Translations under genes and position numbers: made by a program
Shown here: positions 7,993-14,788 of the stretch, piece after piece
Layout: the number at the start of each line of letters is the position of its first letter
Position numbering within the stretch: position 1 is the stretch's first letter
Assembly (NCBI GenBank): GCA_964355945.1
Contig: CAYHGE010000055.1
Coordinates: forward strand, 1-24,821
Reading direction: 5' to 3'
From: CAIVAT01 sp964355945
Lineage (GTDB): Bacteria; Bacteroidota; Bacteroidia; Bacteroidales; FEN-979
DNA length: 24,821 nucleotides
The notes under the pieces: model-generated
What the model saw: the letters and a program-made list of their open reading frames with translations, nothing else
Told to the model about the DNA's origin: nothing
Database searches by the model: none

Positions 7993-8073
7993 AATTTTGA
8001 TTTTTGCCTAAAATGGTTTGAAAACTTGCCTAAACAAAGGTACGAACTGGCAAGAATTTAGGCAAAGTTGCCT
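7986..8073. repeat. TTGCC repeat array over the integrase promoter
   Basis: Six TTGCC or GGCAA pentamers fall in 88 bp. Direct copies start at 7986, 8004, 8026 and 8068; inverted copies are at 8049-8053 and 8061-8065. Three extend to TTGCCTAAA (8004-8012, 8026-8034 and inverted 8057-8065). AGGCAA-AG-TTGCCT at 8060-8073 is a perfect dyad overlapping the -33 element. Likely roles are operator sites for a phage repressor or integrase arm-type sites. Confidence 0.7.
8035..8066 (-). promoter_or_regulatory. Integrase promoter (TTTG-N20-TACCTTTG)
   Basis: Read on the minus strand, TTTG (8066-8063), a 20-bp spacer and TACCTTTG (8042-8035) match the Bacteroidota housekeeping promoter consensus TTTG/TAnnTTTG. 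The start codon at 7992 lies 42 bp downstream of the -7 box. Repeats of TTGCCTAAA overlap the -33 element and the region just after the -7 box. Confidence 0.7.
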
Positions 8074-8117
8074 GTAAAAGTTATGAACAGGGGTTATTTT
8101 GGTGTAACAGGCTGTAA

Positions 8118-8143
8118 CAAAAAAGCCGCTGTAATCAGCGGCT
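8118..8143 (-). terminator. Rho-independent terminator after tRNA-Val
   Basis: On the minus strand AGCCGCTG-ATTA-CAGCGGCT forms a perfect 8-bp stem with a 4-nt loop, followed directly by a run of T (TTTTTTG). It lies 37 bp past the tRNA 3' end and ends the tRNA transcript before the integrase promoter region. It may belong to the phage if integration occurs within the tRNA. Confidence 0.85.
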
Positions 8144-8179
8144 GTTCTTGGTTTTCAGTGTTTTGAGGGGGATTTTCTG

Positions 8180-8254
8180 TGGGAGCAACAGGATTCGAAC
8201 CTGTGACCCTCTGCTTGTAAGGCAGATGCTCTGAACCGGCTGAGCTATGCTCCC
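8180..8254 (-). tRNA. tRNA-Val (anticodon TAC)
   Basis: The minus strand folds into a complete cloverleaf: 7-bp acceptor GGGAGCA/TGCTCCC, D stem GCTC/GAGC, anticodon stem TCTGC/GCAGA with loop CTTACAA (anticodon TAC, Val), and T stem ACAGG/CCTGT with loop TTCGAAT. The discriminator is A at 8180 and CCA is not encoded. Its 3' end points to the prophage, so it is the probable integration target. A promoter box lies upstream and a strong terminator downstream. Confidence 0.97.
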
Positions 8255-8267
8255 TCAATTGAGGGTG

Positions 8268-8298
8268 CAAATGTAATAACTTTTTTTATACATCCAAG
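8268..8298 (-). promoter_or_regulatory. tRNA-Val promoter (CTTG-N19-TACATTTG)
   Basis: Read on the minus strand, CTTG at 8298-8295, a 19-bp spacer and TACATTTG at 8275-8268 fit the Bacteroidota promoter pattern. The -7 box ends 13 bp before the mature tRNA 5' end at 8254. Confidence 0.6.
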
Positions 8299-8366
8299 CG
8301 TCCGGGCAAGGATTCTTTGATTTGTTTTAAATTTCGGCTCAAATAAATGTGAATCAGCGCAAAGTT

Positions 8367-8822
8367 TCATCGGGGATATAGCCCGAAAAGCTTTTTAACC
8401 GTGCGATGAAATTTGTGAATGCCGGTTACAGGGTCAAGATGCATCAGGATGCACTCCCCCGTGACCAGGTTGACGGGGTGCGAACTGGCCAGTTCTATGG
8501 CTTCGGGTGTGTCTGACATCTGCTGGATCCAGATGTTGTCGATCCCTTTTGCAACAGCTTCAGCCACAACGCTCTTTGTCTGTTTTTTTTGCGTGATGAT
8601 CAGCAGACTGTGCACATTGAGTGGCAATGCGCTTACACTGTGGAAGCATGGAACCCCTGCAATCTGATCGATTTCCGGGTTGATCGGGTAAACTTCGAAC
8701 CCCTTCTCTTTGAGCAGCTTGAAAACAAGATGCCCGAATTTCTTTGGATCCCTTGACACACCTGCAACTGCGACCCTGCGGATCGCAAGAAAAGAGTCAA
8801 TAGCGGCTTTTGTTGCTTTCAT
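8367..8822 (-). CDS. CoA-binding domain protein (YccU-like)
   Basis: This 151-residue protein is a single Rossmann-type CoA-binding domain of the YccU/COG1832 kind. 'RRVAVAGVSRDPKKFGHLVFKLLKEKG' (about residues 15-41) is the nucleotide-binding strand-loop-helix, followed by 'FEVYPINPEIDQIAGVPCFHSV', the characteristic second and third strands; 'IWIQQ' and 'NLVTGECILMH' near the C-terminus complete the family pattern. Such proteins bind CoA in vitro, but their cellular role is unknown. The length matches the family. It lies downstream of the PfkB kinase on the same strand with a 76-bp gap that contains a candidate terminator, so cotranscription is uncertain. Start ATG at 8822. Confidence 0.88.
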   Translation of the reverse strand: MKATKAAIDSFLAIRRVAVAGVSRDPKKFGHLVFKLLKEKGFEVYPINPEIDQIAGVPCFHSVSALPLNVHSLLIITQKKQTKSVVAEAVAKGIDNIWIQQMSDTPEAIELASSHPVNLVTGECILMHLDPVTGIHKFHRTVKKLFGLYPR

Positions 8823-8860
8823 TAATTATTTTTTAAACATTGAATAAACGGCTAAAAGTA

Positions 8861-8900
8861 AAAAGAAAAACCCGATAAAATGGTGTAAATTCCACGGGTT
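8861..8900 (-). terminator. Candidate terminator after the sugar kinase
   Basis: On the minus strand AACCCG and CGGGTT (6 bp), plus an inner TGG/CCA pairing with a bulge, form a hairpin followed by TTTCTTTTT. The stem includes part of the kinase stop codon. The stem is imperfect, so this is a weak call. Confidence 0.35.
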
Positions 8901-9849
8901 ATGGTGATTTTATGATGAGGGTAGCTGCAAAGTCATGGGAAACATAGTTGTCCATGCTTTGGCATACATTTGACGAAAAAAGGATCCCGTATTCGATAAG
9001 TTGATCCAAGTCCGACCCCGTCAGGGTGCTTGACCCTGTCAGGGTGCTAGACCCCGTCAGGGTGCTAAACCCCGTCAGGGTGGTCAGCCCGCAGATGATC
9101 CCGGCATTGAATGCATCACCCGCCCCGATGGTACTCAGCACATGGATGTGAGGGGTGACGAAAAATTGTGTATATCCATCTGAAACCACTTCAACCCCTT
9201 CACTGTTTTTCGTGTAAACCAGCAACGGACACCCGGCTTTTTTAACATGCTGAAAAGCCTGTTTCGAATCTGATGCTCCAAAGATGTTCCTGAAGTCTTC
9301 ATCCGACCCCCTTACAAGGTCTGCCATGCAGATGTTTTCGAGAATCCAGGGTTTATGGGTCTCCAATTCACTGAGATGTGCAGACCGGAAGTTAGGATCA
9401 TAGATGATGAATGCCCCGTTGGATTTTGCACCGGCAACAAAATCAATGAGTTTTGAGCGAACAGGACCGGTAAGTGCATAAAAGGACCCAAAAAGCACAA
9501 TATCCCCTGATTGTGGTATAGGTAGCGGGGCTGTGAGCCGCTCCTCAGGGAAAATTTTGTAAAATGAGTACTCAGCATCCTTGTGAGAATCTAAAAAGGC
9601 AAGAGCCAAAGCAGTTTTGCCATTGTTGTACCGGCTGATATATTCTGTGGATACGCCGTTTTGCAGCAAGAAATCCTGAATGATATCCCCGGCATGATCG
9701 TTTCCAAAATCACTGATGAATTGAACAGGAATTGCAACCCGCCCAAGTGAAACTGCCGTATTCAACATAGAGCCGCCCGGTATCGCTGCCAGTGGCTGGT
9801 CTCCCCGGAAAATAATGTCAAGAACAGTCTCCCCGATGCAAAATATCAT
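8899..9849 (-). CDS. PfkB-family sugar kinase (fructokinase-like) with repeat insertion
   Basis: This 316-residue ribokinase/PfkB protein should transfer phosphate from ATP to a sugar in the cytoplasm. The N-terminal 'CIGETVLDIIF' and 'IPGGSMLNTAVSLGR' (residues 24-37) are the family's first signature and sugar-binding region. 'STIGAGDAFNAGI' (239-251) is the second signature, with catalytic Asp245. The pattern is closest to fructokinases, but the substrate is not proved. Unusually, residues 256-279 are four copies of a six-residue unit (TLTGSS-like) encoded by an 18-bp tandem repeat. It falls between the GAGD helix and 'LIEYGILFSSNVCQ', where related kinases normally have a short loop, so folding is probably kept. 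A heptamer repeat lies between dnaX and this gene. Confidence 0.9.
   Translation of the reverse strand: MIFCIGETVLDIIFRGDQPLAAIPGGSMLNTAVSLGRVAIPVQFISDFGNDHAGDIIQDFLLQNGVSTEYISRYNNGKTALALAFLDSHKDAEYSFYKIFPEERLTAPLPIPQSGDIVLFGSFYALTGPVRSKLIDFVAGAKSNGAFIIYDPNFRSAHLSELETHKPWILENICMADLVRGSDEDFRNIFGASDSKQAFQHVKKAGCPLLVYTKNSEGVEVVSDGYTQFFVTPHIHVLSTIGAGDAFNAGIICGLTTLTGFSTLTGSSTLTGSSTLTGSDLDQLIEYGILFSSNVCQSMDNYVSHDFAATLIIKSP
9014..9085. repeat. Four 18-bp palindrome-containing tandem repeats in the kinase gene
   Basis: The units are at 9014-9031, 9032-9049, 9050-9067 and 9068-9085, each close to GACCCCGTCAGGGTGCTT. Each contains an imperfect or perfect ACCCTG-T-CAGGGT palindrome. Copies differ at only one to three bases. 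Because 18 is a multiple of 3, gain or loss of a unit keeps the kinase frame. Confidence 0.95.
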
Positions 9850-9929
9850 GCTGGTCCTGTTTTAAGTGTCAGAAGATCCAGGTTAACTCCTGTTTAGGGT
9901 GTATATATGTTGCACCTTACTGCTGACGG

Positions 9930-9956
9930 GTCACGTGTCACGCGTCACGTGTCACC
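9930..9956. repeat. Heptamer tandem repeat GTCACGY in the dnaX-kinase gap
   Basis: GTCACGT, GTCACGC, GTCACGT and GTCACC follow each other without spacing at 9930-9956, which also makes two identical 12-mers, GTCACGTGTCAC (9930-9941 and 9944-9955). The array starts 4 bp from the dnaX stop codon, in a 111-bp intergenic region that otherwise shows no clear promoter. Confidence 0.85.
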
Positions 9957-9960
9957 ACAG

Positions 9961-11739
9961 TTAATATTCAATCTCTAAATCCAGCTCCTCCCTGAGGGTC
10001 CGCAGCATCGGATTCTTTCCTGCCATCAGGTCAAACTTTTCCTTGTCTGTATAGGGTTTCAGGGTTTTATGGATTTCTGCAATGGTCGTCTGAAGCTGGA
10101 TTCTGAAGTTGTTCAGATTGTTGCGTAAAAACTCCATCATTTCGGTTTTTCTGAGCGAGAGCTCATCGTCGAGCACTTTGTTTTCAAGGGTGAAGTTAAT
10201 AACCCATCCCTCGGTTAACACCGGTCGCGAATTCTTTAAAGTCGAATAGAGGTGCGGTGAATCATGTTTCAGTTTTTCAGCATAATCATCCCAATGGATG
10301 ATTAATTCTGTTTGTGTAAATGGAGTCGCAATTTCATTCCTTGCCACTTCACCCTCAGCGGTTAACTCTTCAATGCCATCTTTTGGTACTGGTTTTTTTA
10401 TGGATGTAATACTGGTGAAATCATTTTTAATATCTCTCATTTTAACAGTTTCCTGCGGCTTCTTTGCCGCCGGTGGCTCTGGCGGTTCTTGTTGAACAGG
10501 GGCCTTTGCCTCTGCAGGTGGCGGCTGGATCACCGCAGGAGCCGGAACACCTGCAGCAACCGGGGCTTGTGGCGTTGTTTCCCTGACAGGAAGTTTGCCG
10601 GGACCAGCTATCGGTATTGTCGCAGCGGGTGGCGAAGACGGGTTGAATGTCGTCAGGGCACACATCTGCATCAGCGAAATTTCCAGATGTAAACGCTTGT
10701 TGTTGCTGGTTTTGTAATTCAGATCACAACGGTTGTTGTTGTCAAGCAATGATATCAGGAGGCTGACAGTACACCGTCCTGATTGCTCCACGTATTGATT
10801 CCGGATTGATGGTGCGGTTTCAAGTAACTTCGAAGTGGCAACATCTTTGCAAACCAGGAGATTACGGAGGTGTTCCCCGAAGCCGATCAGAAAATGCTGC
10901 CCTTCAAATCCTTTGTCAATGATGTCATTGATTGTGAGCAGTGTGCCTGATATATCTCCCTGCAGAATCTGGTCAGTAATCTTGAAAAAGTACTCATAGT
11001 CAAGCACATTCAGGTTTTCCAGAACCGTGTTGTATGTTAACTGATCCCCGGCAAAACTGACAAGCTGATCAAAGATGGAGAGTGCATCCCGCATGGCACC
11101 ATCAGCCTTTTGCGCAATAATATGGAGCGCATTATCGTCGGCGCTGATGTGTTCCTTGTCTGCCACATGATGCAGATGCCCTGCAATATCATCAACAGTA
11201 ATACGCTTGAAATCAAATATCTGGCATCTTGAAAGTATGGTTGGAAGAATTTTATGCTTCTCTGTAGTTGCCAGGATGAACTTTGCATAGGCAGGCGGTT
11301 CCTCCAGCGTTTTCAGAAAGGCATTGAATGCAGAAGCCGAAAGCATGTGGACTTCATCAATGATATAGACCTTGTACCTGCCCATCTGGGGCGGAATGCG
11401 TACCTGGTCAACCAGGGTGCGGATGTCGTCTACAGAGTTGTTTGAGGCTCCGTCAAGCTCGTAAATATTGAAGGATGCGTTTTCATTGAAAGAAACACAC
11501 GAGTCACATTCATCACATGCTTCAAGGGCGGGGGACAAATGCCCGCAGTTGATCGTCTTGGCAAGTATCCTGGCACAGGTTGTTTTACCAACCCCACGTG
11601 GCCCGCAAAAGAGAAATGCCTGGGCAAGCTGGTTGTTTTTTATGGCATTTTTCAATGTGTTGGTGATGGACTTTTGTCCAACTACCGTGTCAAAAGTCTG
11701 CGGACGGTATTTCCTTGCCGATACAATAAAGTTCTCCAT
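9961..11739 (-). CDS. dnaX: DNA polymerase III subunit gamma/tau
   Basis: This 592-residue clamp-loader ATPase acts at the replisome, where it loads the sliding clamp and ties the polymerases together. Visible motifs are Walker A GPRGVGKT (46-53), four zinc-binding Cys (C65, C75, C78, C81), Walker B YIIDEVHML (125-133), sensor 1 'ATTEKHKILPTILSRC' (157-172) with the arginine finger in SRC, and the clamp-loader collar to about residue 370. A Pro/Ala-rich linker at about 380-440 leads to a C-terminal tau-like domain ending in 'TLREELDLEIEY'. I see no slippery site like that of E. coli dnaX, so a single product is likely. The start ATG at 11739 begins the usual 'MENFIVSARKYRPQTFD'. Confidence 0.97.
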   Translation of the reverse strand: MENFIVSARKYRPQTFDTVVGQKSITNTLKNAIKNNQLAQAFLFCGPRGVGKTTCARILAKTINCGHLSPALEACDECDSCVSFNENASFNIYELDGASNNSVDDIRTLVDQVRIPPQMGRYKVYIIDEVHMLSASAFNAFLKTLEEPPAYAKFILATTEKHKILPTILSRCQIFDFKRITVDDIAGHLHHVADKEHISADDNALHIIAQKADGAMRDALSIFDQLVSFAGDQLTYNTVLENLNVLDYEYFFKITDQILQGDISGTLLTINDIIDKGFEGQHFLIGFGEHLRNLLVCKDVATSKLLETAPSIRNQYVEQSGRCTVSLLISLLDNNNRCDLNYKTSNNKRLHLEISLMQMCALTTFNPSSPPAATIPIAGPGKLPVRETTPQAPVAAGVPAPAVIQPPPAEAKAPVQQEPPEPPAAKKPQETVKMRDIKNDFTSITSIKKPVPKDGIEELTAEGEVARNEIATPFTQTELIIHWDDYAEKLKHDSPHLYSTLKNSRPVLTEGWVINFTLENKVLDDELSLRKTEMMEFLRNNLNNFRIQLQTTIAEIHKTLKPYTDKEKFDLMAGKNPMLRTLREELDLEIEY

Positions 11740-11771
11740 GACCGTGTTTCCTTCTATTCTTAATTATTAGT

Positions 11772-11779
11772 CAAAAGTA
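11772..11779 (-). promoter_or_regulatory. dnaX -7 box (TACTTTTG)
   Basis: Read on the minus strand, TACTTTTG matches TAnnTTTG and lies 32 bp upstream of the dnaX start. No good TTTG is found 19-21 bp further upstream, so the match is partial. Confidence 0.4.
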
Positions 11780-11831
11780 CGAAAGTTTTTGTTTTTTGTG
11801 TAATTTGGCTGCAACTAACCATCCTGTTATT

Positions 11832-13139
11832 ATGCTGCTTATTCTTACCTCATTGATTTCAACCCGCCTGAAGTATATATCCAATCTCATGGTTACAGGA
11901 ATGCTTGGAATCGATGTAAGATTAACTACCTCACGGGAAGAATTCATCAGCTGTTCCGGCCCGAAAATAGTTTATTCCACCGAACCTCTGGTTGATGGTC
12001 TCTTTATTCAGGCATCCGAACTTCTGTTCCAGACATCTTTCATTCATCATGATGTAAAATGTACCAGTTTCAATGGGGTGCCGGTCCTGTTCGGAATGAC
12101 TCATCCCATGTCTGCGTTGCCATTTGATCCTTTTGCAGCTGCATTTTACATGGTCAGCCGTTTTGAAGAGTATCATTCTCATAAAAAGGATAATTTTGGT
12201 CGGTACCCTGCATCGGAAAGCATTGCCTGGAAGGGCAGATTCCTTGAGATTCCCATCGTCCATCTCTGGACCGGGAAGCTGGAAAACCTGCTGCTCCATC
12301 ACTACCCGGGAATGAAAATCCATCATCCGGAATACCGCTATGTCCCTACCATTGATATTGACCATGCATGGTGCTATCTTGGACGGTCGTTTGCCCGGAC
12401 CTTGGGAGGCATCGGCAGGTCTGTTATGCGTTTACAACTCCCGGAAATTGAAACAAGGTTCAAAGTCCTGGCAGGAGTGGCCCCCGATCCGTATGATAAT
12501 TACGATTTTATTGAAAGTGTCCATGAACCTTTTGCAAACTTTCCGTTATACTTTGTTCTTTTTGCTGATTATGGCATGAATGATAATAATGTTACGGTCA
12601 CATCCGCAAAATTCACCAGGTTGCTGCTCAACCTTGACAAACACGGGAGTGTGGGGATCCACCCCTCCTTGTCCTCCAACAAGCACCTCTTGAAATTTGA
12701 AGATGAGTACGAAGGTTTATGTGCAGCGCTCAACCGCGATGTGAGCATCAGCAGGCAGCATTTTCTTAAATTGTCCATGCCGAAAACGTATCGGACACTT
12801 GTACAATTTGGAATCACGGATGATTACTCCATGGGATATGCATCTCATCCGGGATTCAGGGCAGGCATTGCCATCCCATTCTCCTTTTATGACATAGAAA
12901 GGGATGAAGTTTCCAGCCTGGTCATCCATCCCGTTTCACTCATGGATGTAACGATGAAGGATTATCTGCGTCTTAGCCAGGTTGAGAGCCTGGAGAAAAT
13001 TGCTGACATGATCAAAACAATCAAATCCGTGAATGGCGAATTCGTGAGTCTCTGGCACAATGAAAGCCTTGGAGACACCGGCCGCTGGAAAGGTTGGAGA
13101 GCAGTGTATGCAGAAATGGTAAAACAGGCTTCCTCCTGA
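11832..13139 (+). CDS. Polysaccharide deacetylase-like protein
   Basis: I place the start at the ATG at 11832 (435 residues); the longer frame begins with TTG at 11796 and its first 12 residues do not fit the family, whose N-terminus resembles 'MLLILTSLISTRLKYISNLM'. The N-terminal 130 residues are the Bacteroidota-specific leader domain. The NodB-like part starts at 'VPTIDIDHAW' (173-178 hold the metal/catalytic Asp and His). It continues through 'GSVGIHPSLSSN' (275-279, His of the metal site) and a late 'LWHNESLGD'. It probably removes acetyl groups from an envelope or capsule polysaccharide, but no secretion signal is seen, so the substrate may be cytoplasmic or a lipid-linked precursor. 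An acyltransferase gene follows after 7 bp. Confidence 0.85.
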   Translation: MLLILTSLISTRLKYISNLMVTGMLGIDVRLTTSREEFISCSGPKIVYSTEPLVDGLFIQASELLFQTSFIHHDVKCTSFNGVPVLFGMTHPMSALPFDPFAAAFYMVSRFEEYHSHKKDNFGRYPASESIAWKGRFLEIPIVHLWTGKLENLLLHHYPGMKIHHPEYRYVPTIDIDHAWCYLGRSFARTLGGIGRSVMRLQLPEIETRFKVLAGVAPDPYDNYDFIESVHEPFANFPLYFVLFADYGMNDNNVTVTSAKFTRLLLNLDKHGSVGIHPSLSSNKHLLKFEDEYEGLCAALNRDVSISRQHFLKLSMPKTYRTLVQFGITDDYSMGYASHPGFRAGIAIPFSFYDIERDEVSSLVIHPVSLMDVTMKDYLRLSQVESLEKIADMIKTIKSVNGEFVSLWHNESLGDTGRWKGWRAVYAEMVKQASS

Positions 13140-13146
13140 TTTTGAA

Positions 13147-14082
13147 ATGATAAAATACCTCGAACATACTCAGATCGATCTGATTCAATGGGATAACTGT
13201 ATCAGTAATTCACTGAACAGACGGGTTTACGCATATTCCTGGTATCTCAACCTGGTCAGTCCGGGATGGGATGCACTGGTAGATGGGGATTATGAGCGTG
13301 TTTTTCCGCTAACCCACAAACGGAAATTGGTCTTTAATTACCTGGCGCAGCCCTATTTCTCTCAGCAGCTCGGTGTTTTTTCACCTGACTTGATTACAGA
13401 ACTGCAGGTTGATGAATTTATGAAGGCCATTCCTCAAAAGTTCAGGTTCACAGAGATTCATCTGAACTCAATGAACCGGCCCGGCAAGGGTGAAGGGGTG
13501 ATTACATGGCGTGTTAACCATGAAATGGATTTGTCACCTGCCTATTCCGGGCTTATAGGATATTACGCTCAAAATACCAGGAGGAACATACGCAAAGCTC
13601 ATGAAGCCCAGCTTGCCATAACCAACACCATTGGCATAGAACAGCTCATTGGTTTGTTCAGGGAGAACTTTGGGAATAGTGAAGGAAAGCTTAAGGTAAA
13701 TCATTATGCTACGTTGCAGCAATTGATAACCAGGTGCCTTCAACATAACATGGGTTACATGCTGGGGGTCAAAACCAGGGAGGGGACTCTTGCTGCCGGC
13801 GCCTTTTTTCTTGTGGATCAGAACCGCGTTTACTTTCTTTTTGCAGCCTCCTCCCGCGAAGCCCGTGAAAACGGGGCGATGTTTTTTCTGATCGACCGGT
13901 TTATGGCTGAAAATGCAGGAGGCAACATGGTACTTGATTTTGAAGGGGGGAACGACCCGAATCTTGGTCGGTTCTACAAGAGTTTTGGTGCAAAGGAGGT
14001 TTCATATCCTGCAATACGAATAAGCAGGCTGTCAAAGGTGGAGCAGAAAGTAGTTTATTTTATTCATAAACTGCGGAGGTAG
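13147..14082 (+). CDS. FemAB/GNAT-like acyltransferase
   Basis: This 311-residue protein has the double-GNAT-like layout of FemAB/BioF2-like (Acetyltransf_6) proteins. The N-terminal half has 'NRRVYAYSWYLNLVSPGWDALV' and 'YLAQPYFSQQLGVFS'. The C-terminal half has 'YYAQNTRRNIRKA' (about 138-150), 'GVKTREGTLAAGAFFL', 'VYFLFAASSREARENGAMFFLIDRFM' and 'LDFEGGNDPNLGRFYKSFGA'. The last of these is the strongest family signature. Members transfer aminoacyl or acyl groups in cell-wall or polysaccharide synthesis. Here the 7-bp gap to the deacetylase suggests the pair act on the same envelope polymer. No signal peptide is visible, so a cytoplasmic or inner-face role is likely. Substrate unknown. Confidence 0.8.
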   Translation: MIKYLEHTQIDLIQWDNCISNSLNRRVYAYSWYLNLVSPGWDALVDGDYERVFPLTHKRKLVFNYLAQPYFSQQLGVFSPDLITELQVDEFMKAIPQKFRFTEIHLNSMNRPGKGEGVITWRVNHEMDLSPAYSGLIGYYAQNTRRNIRKAHEAQLAITNTIGIEQLIGLFRENFGNSEGKLKVNHYATLQQLITRCLQHNMGYMLGVKTREGTLAAGAFFLVDQNRVYFLFAASSREARENGAMFFLIDRFMAENAGGNMVLDFEGGNDPNLGRFYKSFGAKEVSYPAIRISRLSKVEQKVVYFIHKLRR

Positions 14083-14093
14083 CTAAAAAGTGC

Positions 14094-14101
14094 TATTTTT
14101 G
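14094..14101 (+). promoter_or_regulatory. upp -7 box (TATTTTTG)
   Basis: TATTTTTG matches TAnnTTTG exactly and lies 28 bp before the upp ATG in the 47-bp gap after the acyltransferase gene. No clear TTTG sits at the -33 distance. It would drive the upp-permease-helicase genes. Confidence 0.45.
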
Positions 14102-14129
14102 TGATAGTGTAACATAAAATTATAAAATC

Positions 14130-14780
14130 ATGATCAATGTGCTATCGTCGGGTAATTCCATCCTGAATCAATACATTTCTGAGTTACGCGATGCCGAAAT
14201 TCAGAAGGACAGTTTAAGGTTTCGCAGCAACCTCGAACGGTTGGGAGGGATTTTTGCGTATGAAATAAGCAGAAAATTGGTGTACGAAACCAGGGAAGTG
14301 ATAACACCGCTTGGCATTGCCAATGTACCAATGTTGGTAGAATACCCTGTATTGGCAACTATTTTACGCGCCGGCCTTCCTTTTCACACAGGCTTTTTGA
14401 ACTTTTTTGACAAGTCGGAAAATGCATTTATATCGGCCTTCCGGCGTCACCATAAAGATGGTTCCTTCTCCATTAGCATTGAATACGCTTCAGTTACAGA
14501 AATAGAAAACAAGGTAGTTATCCTGTGTGATACCATGCTTGCATCCGGGTCGTCGATGGTATTGGCTTATAAGGAACTTATTTCACATGGGAAACCACAA
14601 CATACGCACATTGTAGCTGCAATTGCCAATGTGGAAGGGATTGAGTATGTCAGAAAGAATATTTCGAAGCAGGATATGACCATCTGGGTCGGTGCAATTG
14701 ATGATGAAATGACTGCACAGTCATATATCGTTCCGGGATTGGGAGATGCCGGCGATCTGGCTTTTGGGAAAAAACATTAA
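14130..14780 (+). CDS. upp: Uracil phosphoribosyltransferase
   Basis: This 216-residue enzyme makes UMP from uracil and PRPP in pyrimidine salvage. The PRPP-binding loop is 'VILCDTMLASGSSM' (130-143), the 'ILRAGLPF' segment (78-85) is the family's conserved base-side loop, and 'YIVPGLGDAGDLAFG' (199-213) is the uracil-binding C-terminal signature. Length fits the family (about 210). It keeps the expected Asp-Thr acidic site, with an unusual 'DLAFG' in place of the common 'DRIFG'. The next gene starts 8 bp after the stop, so it is likely cotranscribed with the ABC permease and helicase, though no functional link is obvious. Confidence 0.96.
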   Translation: MINVLSSGNSILNQYISELRDAEIQKDSLRFRSNLERLGGIFAYEISRKLVYETREVITPLGIANVPMLVEYPVLATILRAGLPFHTGFLNFFDKSENAFISAFRRHHKDGSFSISIEYASVTEIENKVVILCDTMLASGSSMVLAYKELISHGKPQHTHIVAAIANVEGIEYVRKNISKQDMTIWVGAIDDEMTAQSYIVPGLGDAGDLAFGKKH

Positions 14781-14788
14781 TATCTTTT

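Noticed and set aside
9014..9085. The 18-bp repeats as a CRISPR array
   Set aside because: Units are directly adjacent with no unique spacers, and they are read through as coding sequence of the kinase.
11796..11831. TTG at 11796 as the start of the deacetylase
   Set aside because: The first 12 residues do not fit the family, and the ATG at 11832 gives the expected N-terminus; the TTG lies in the promoter-like T-rich region.
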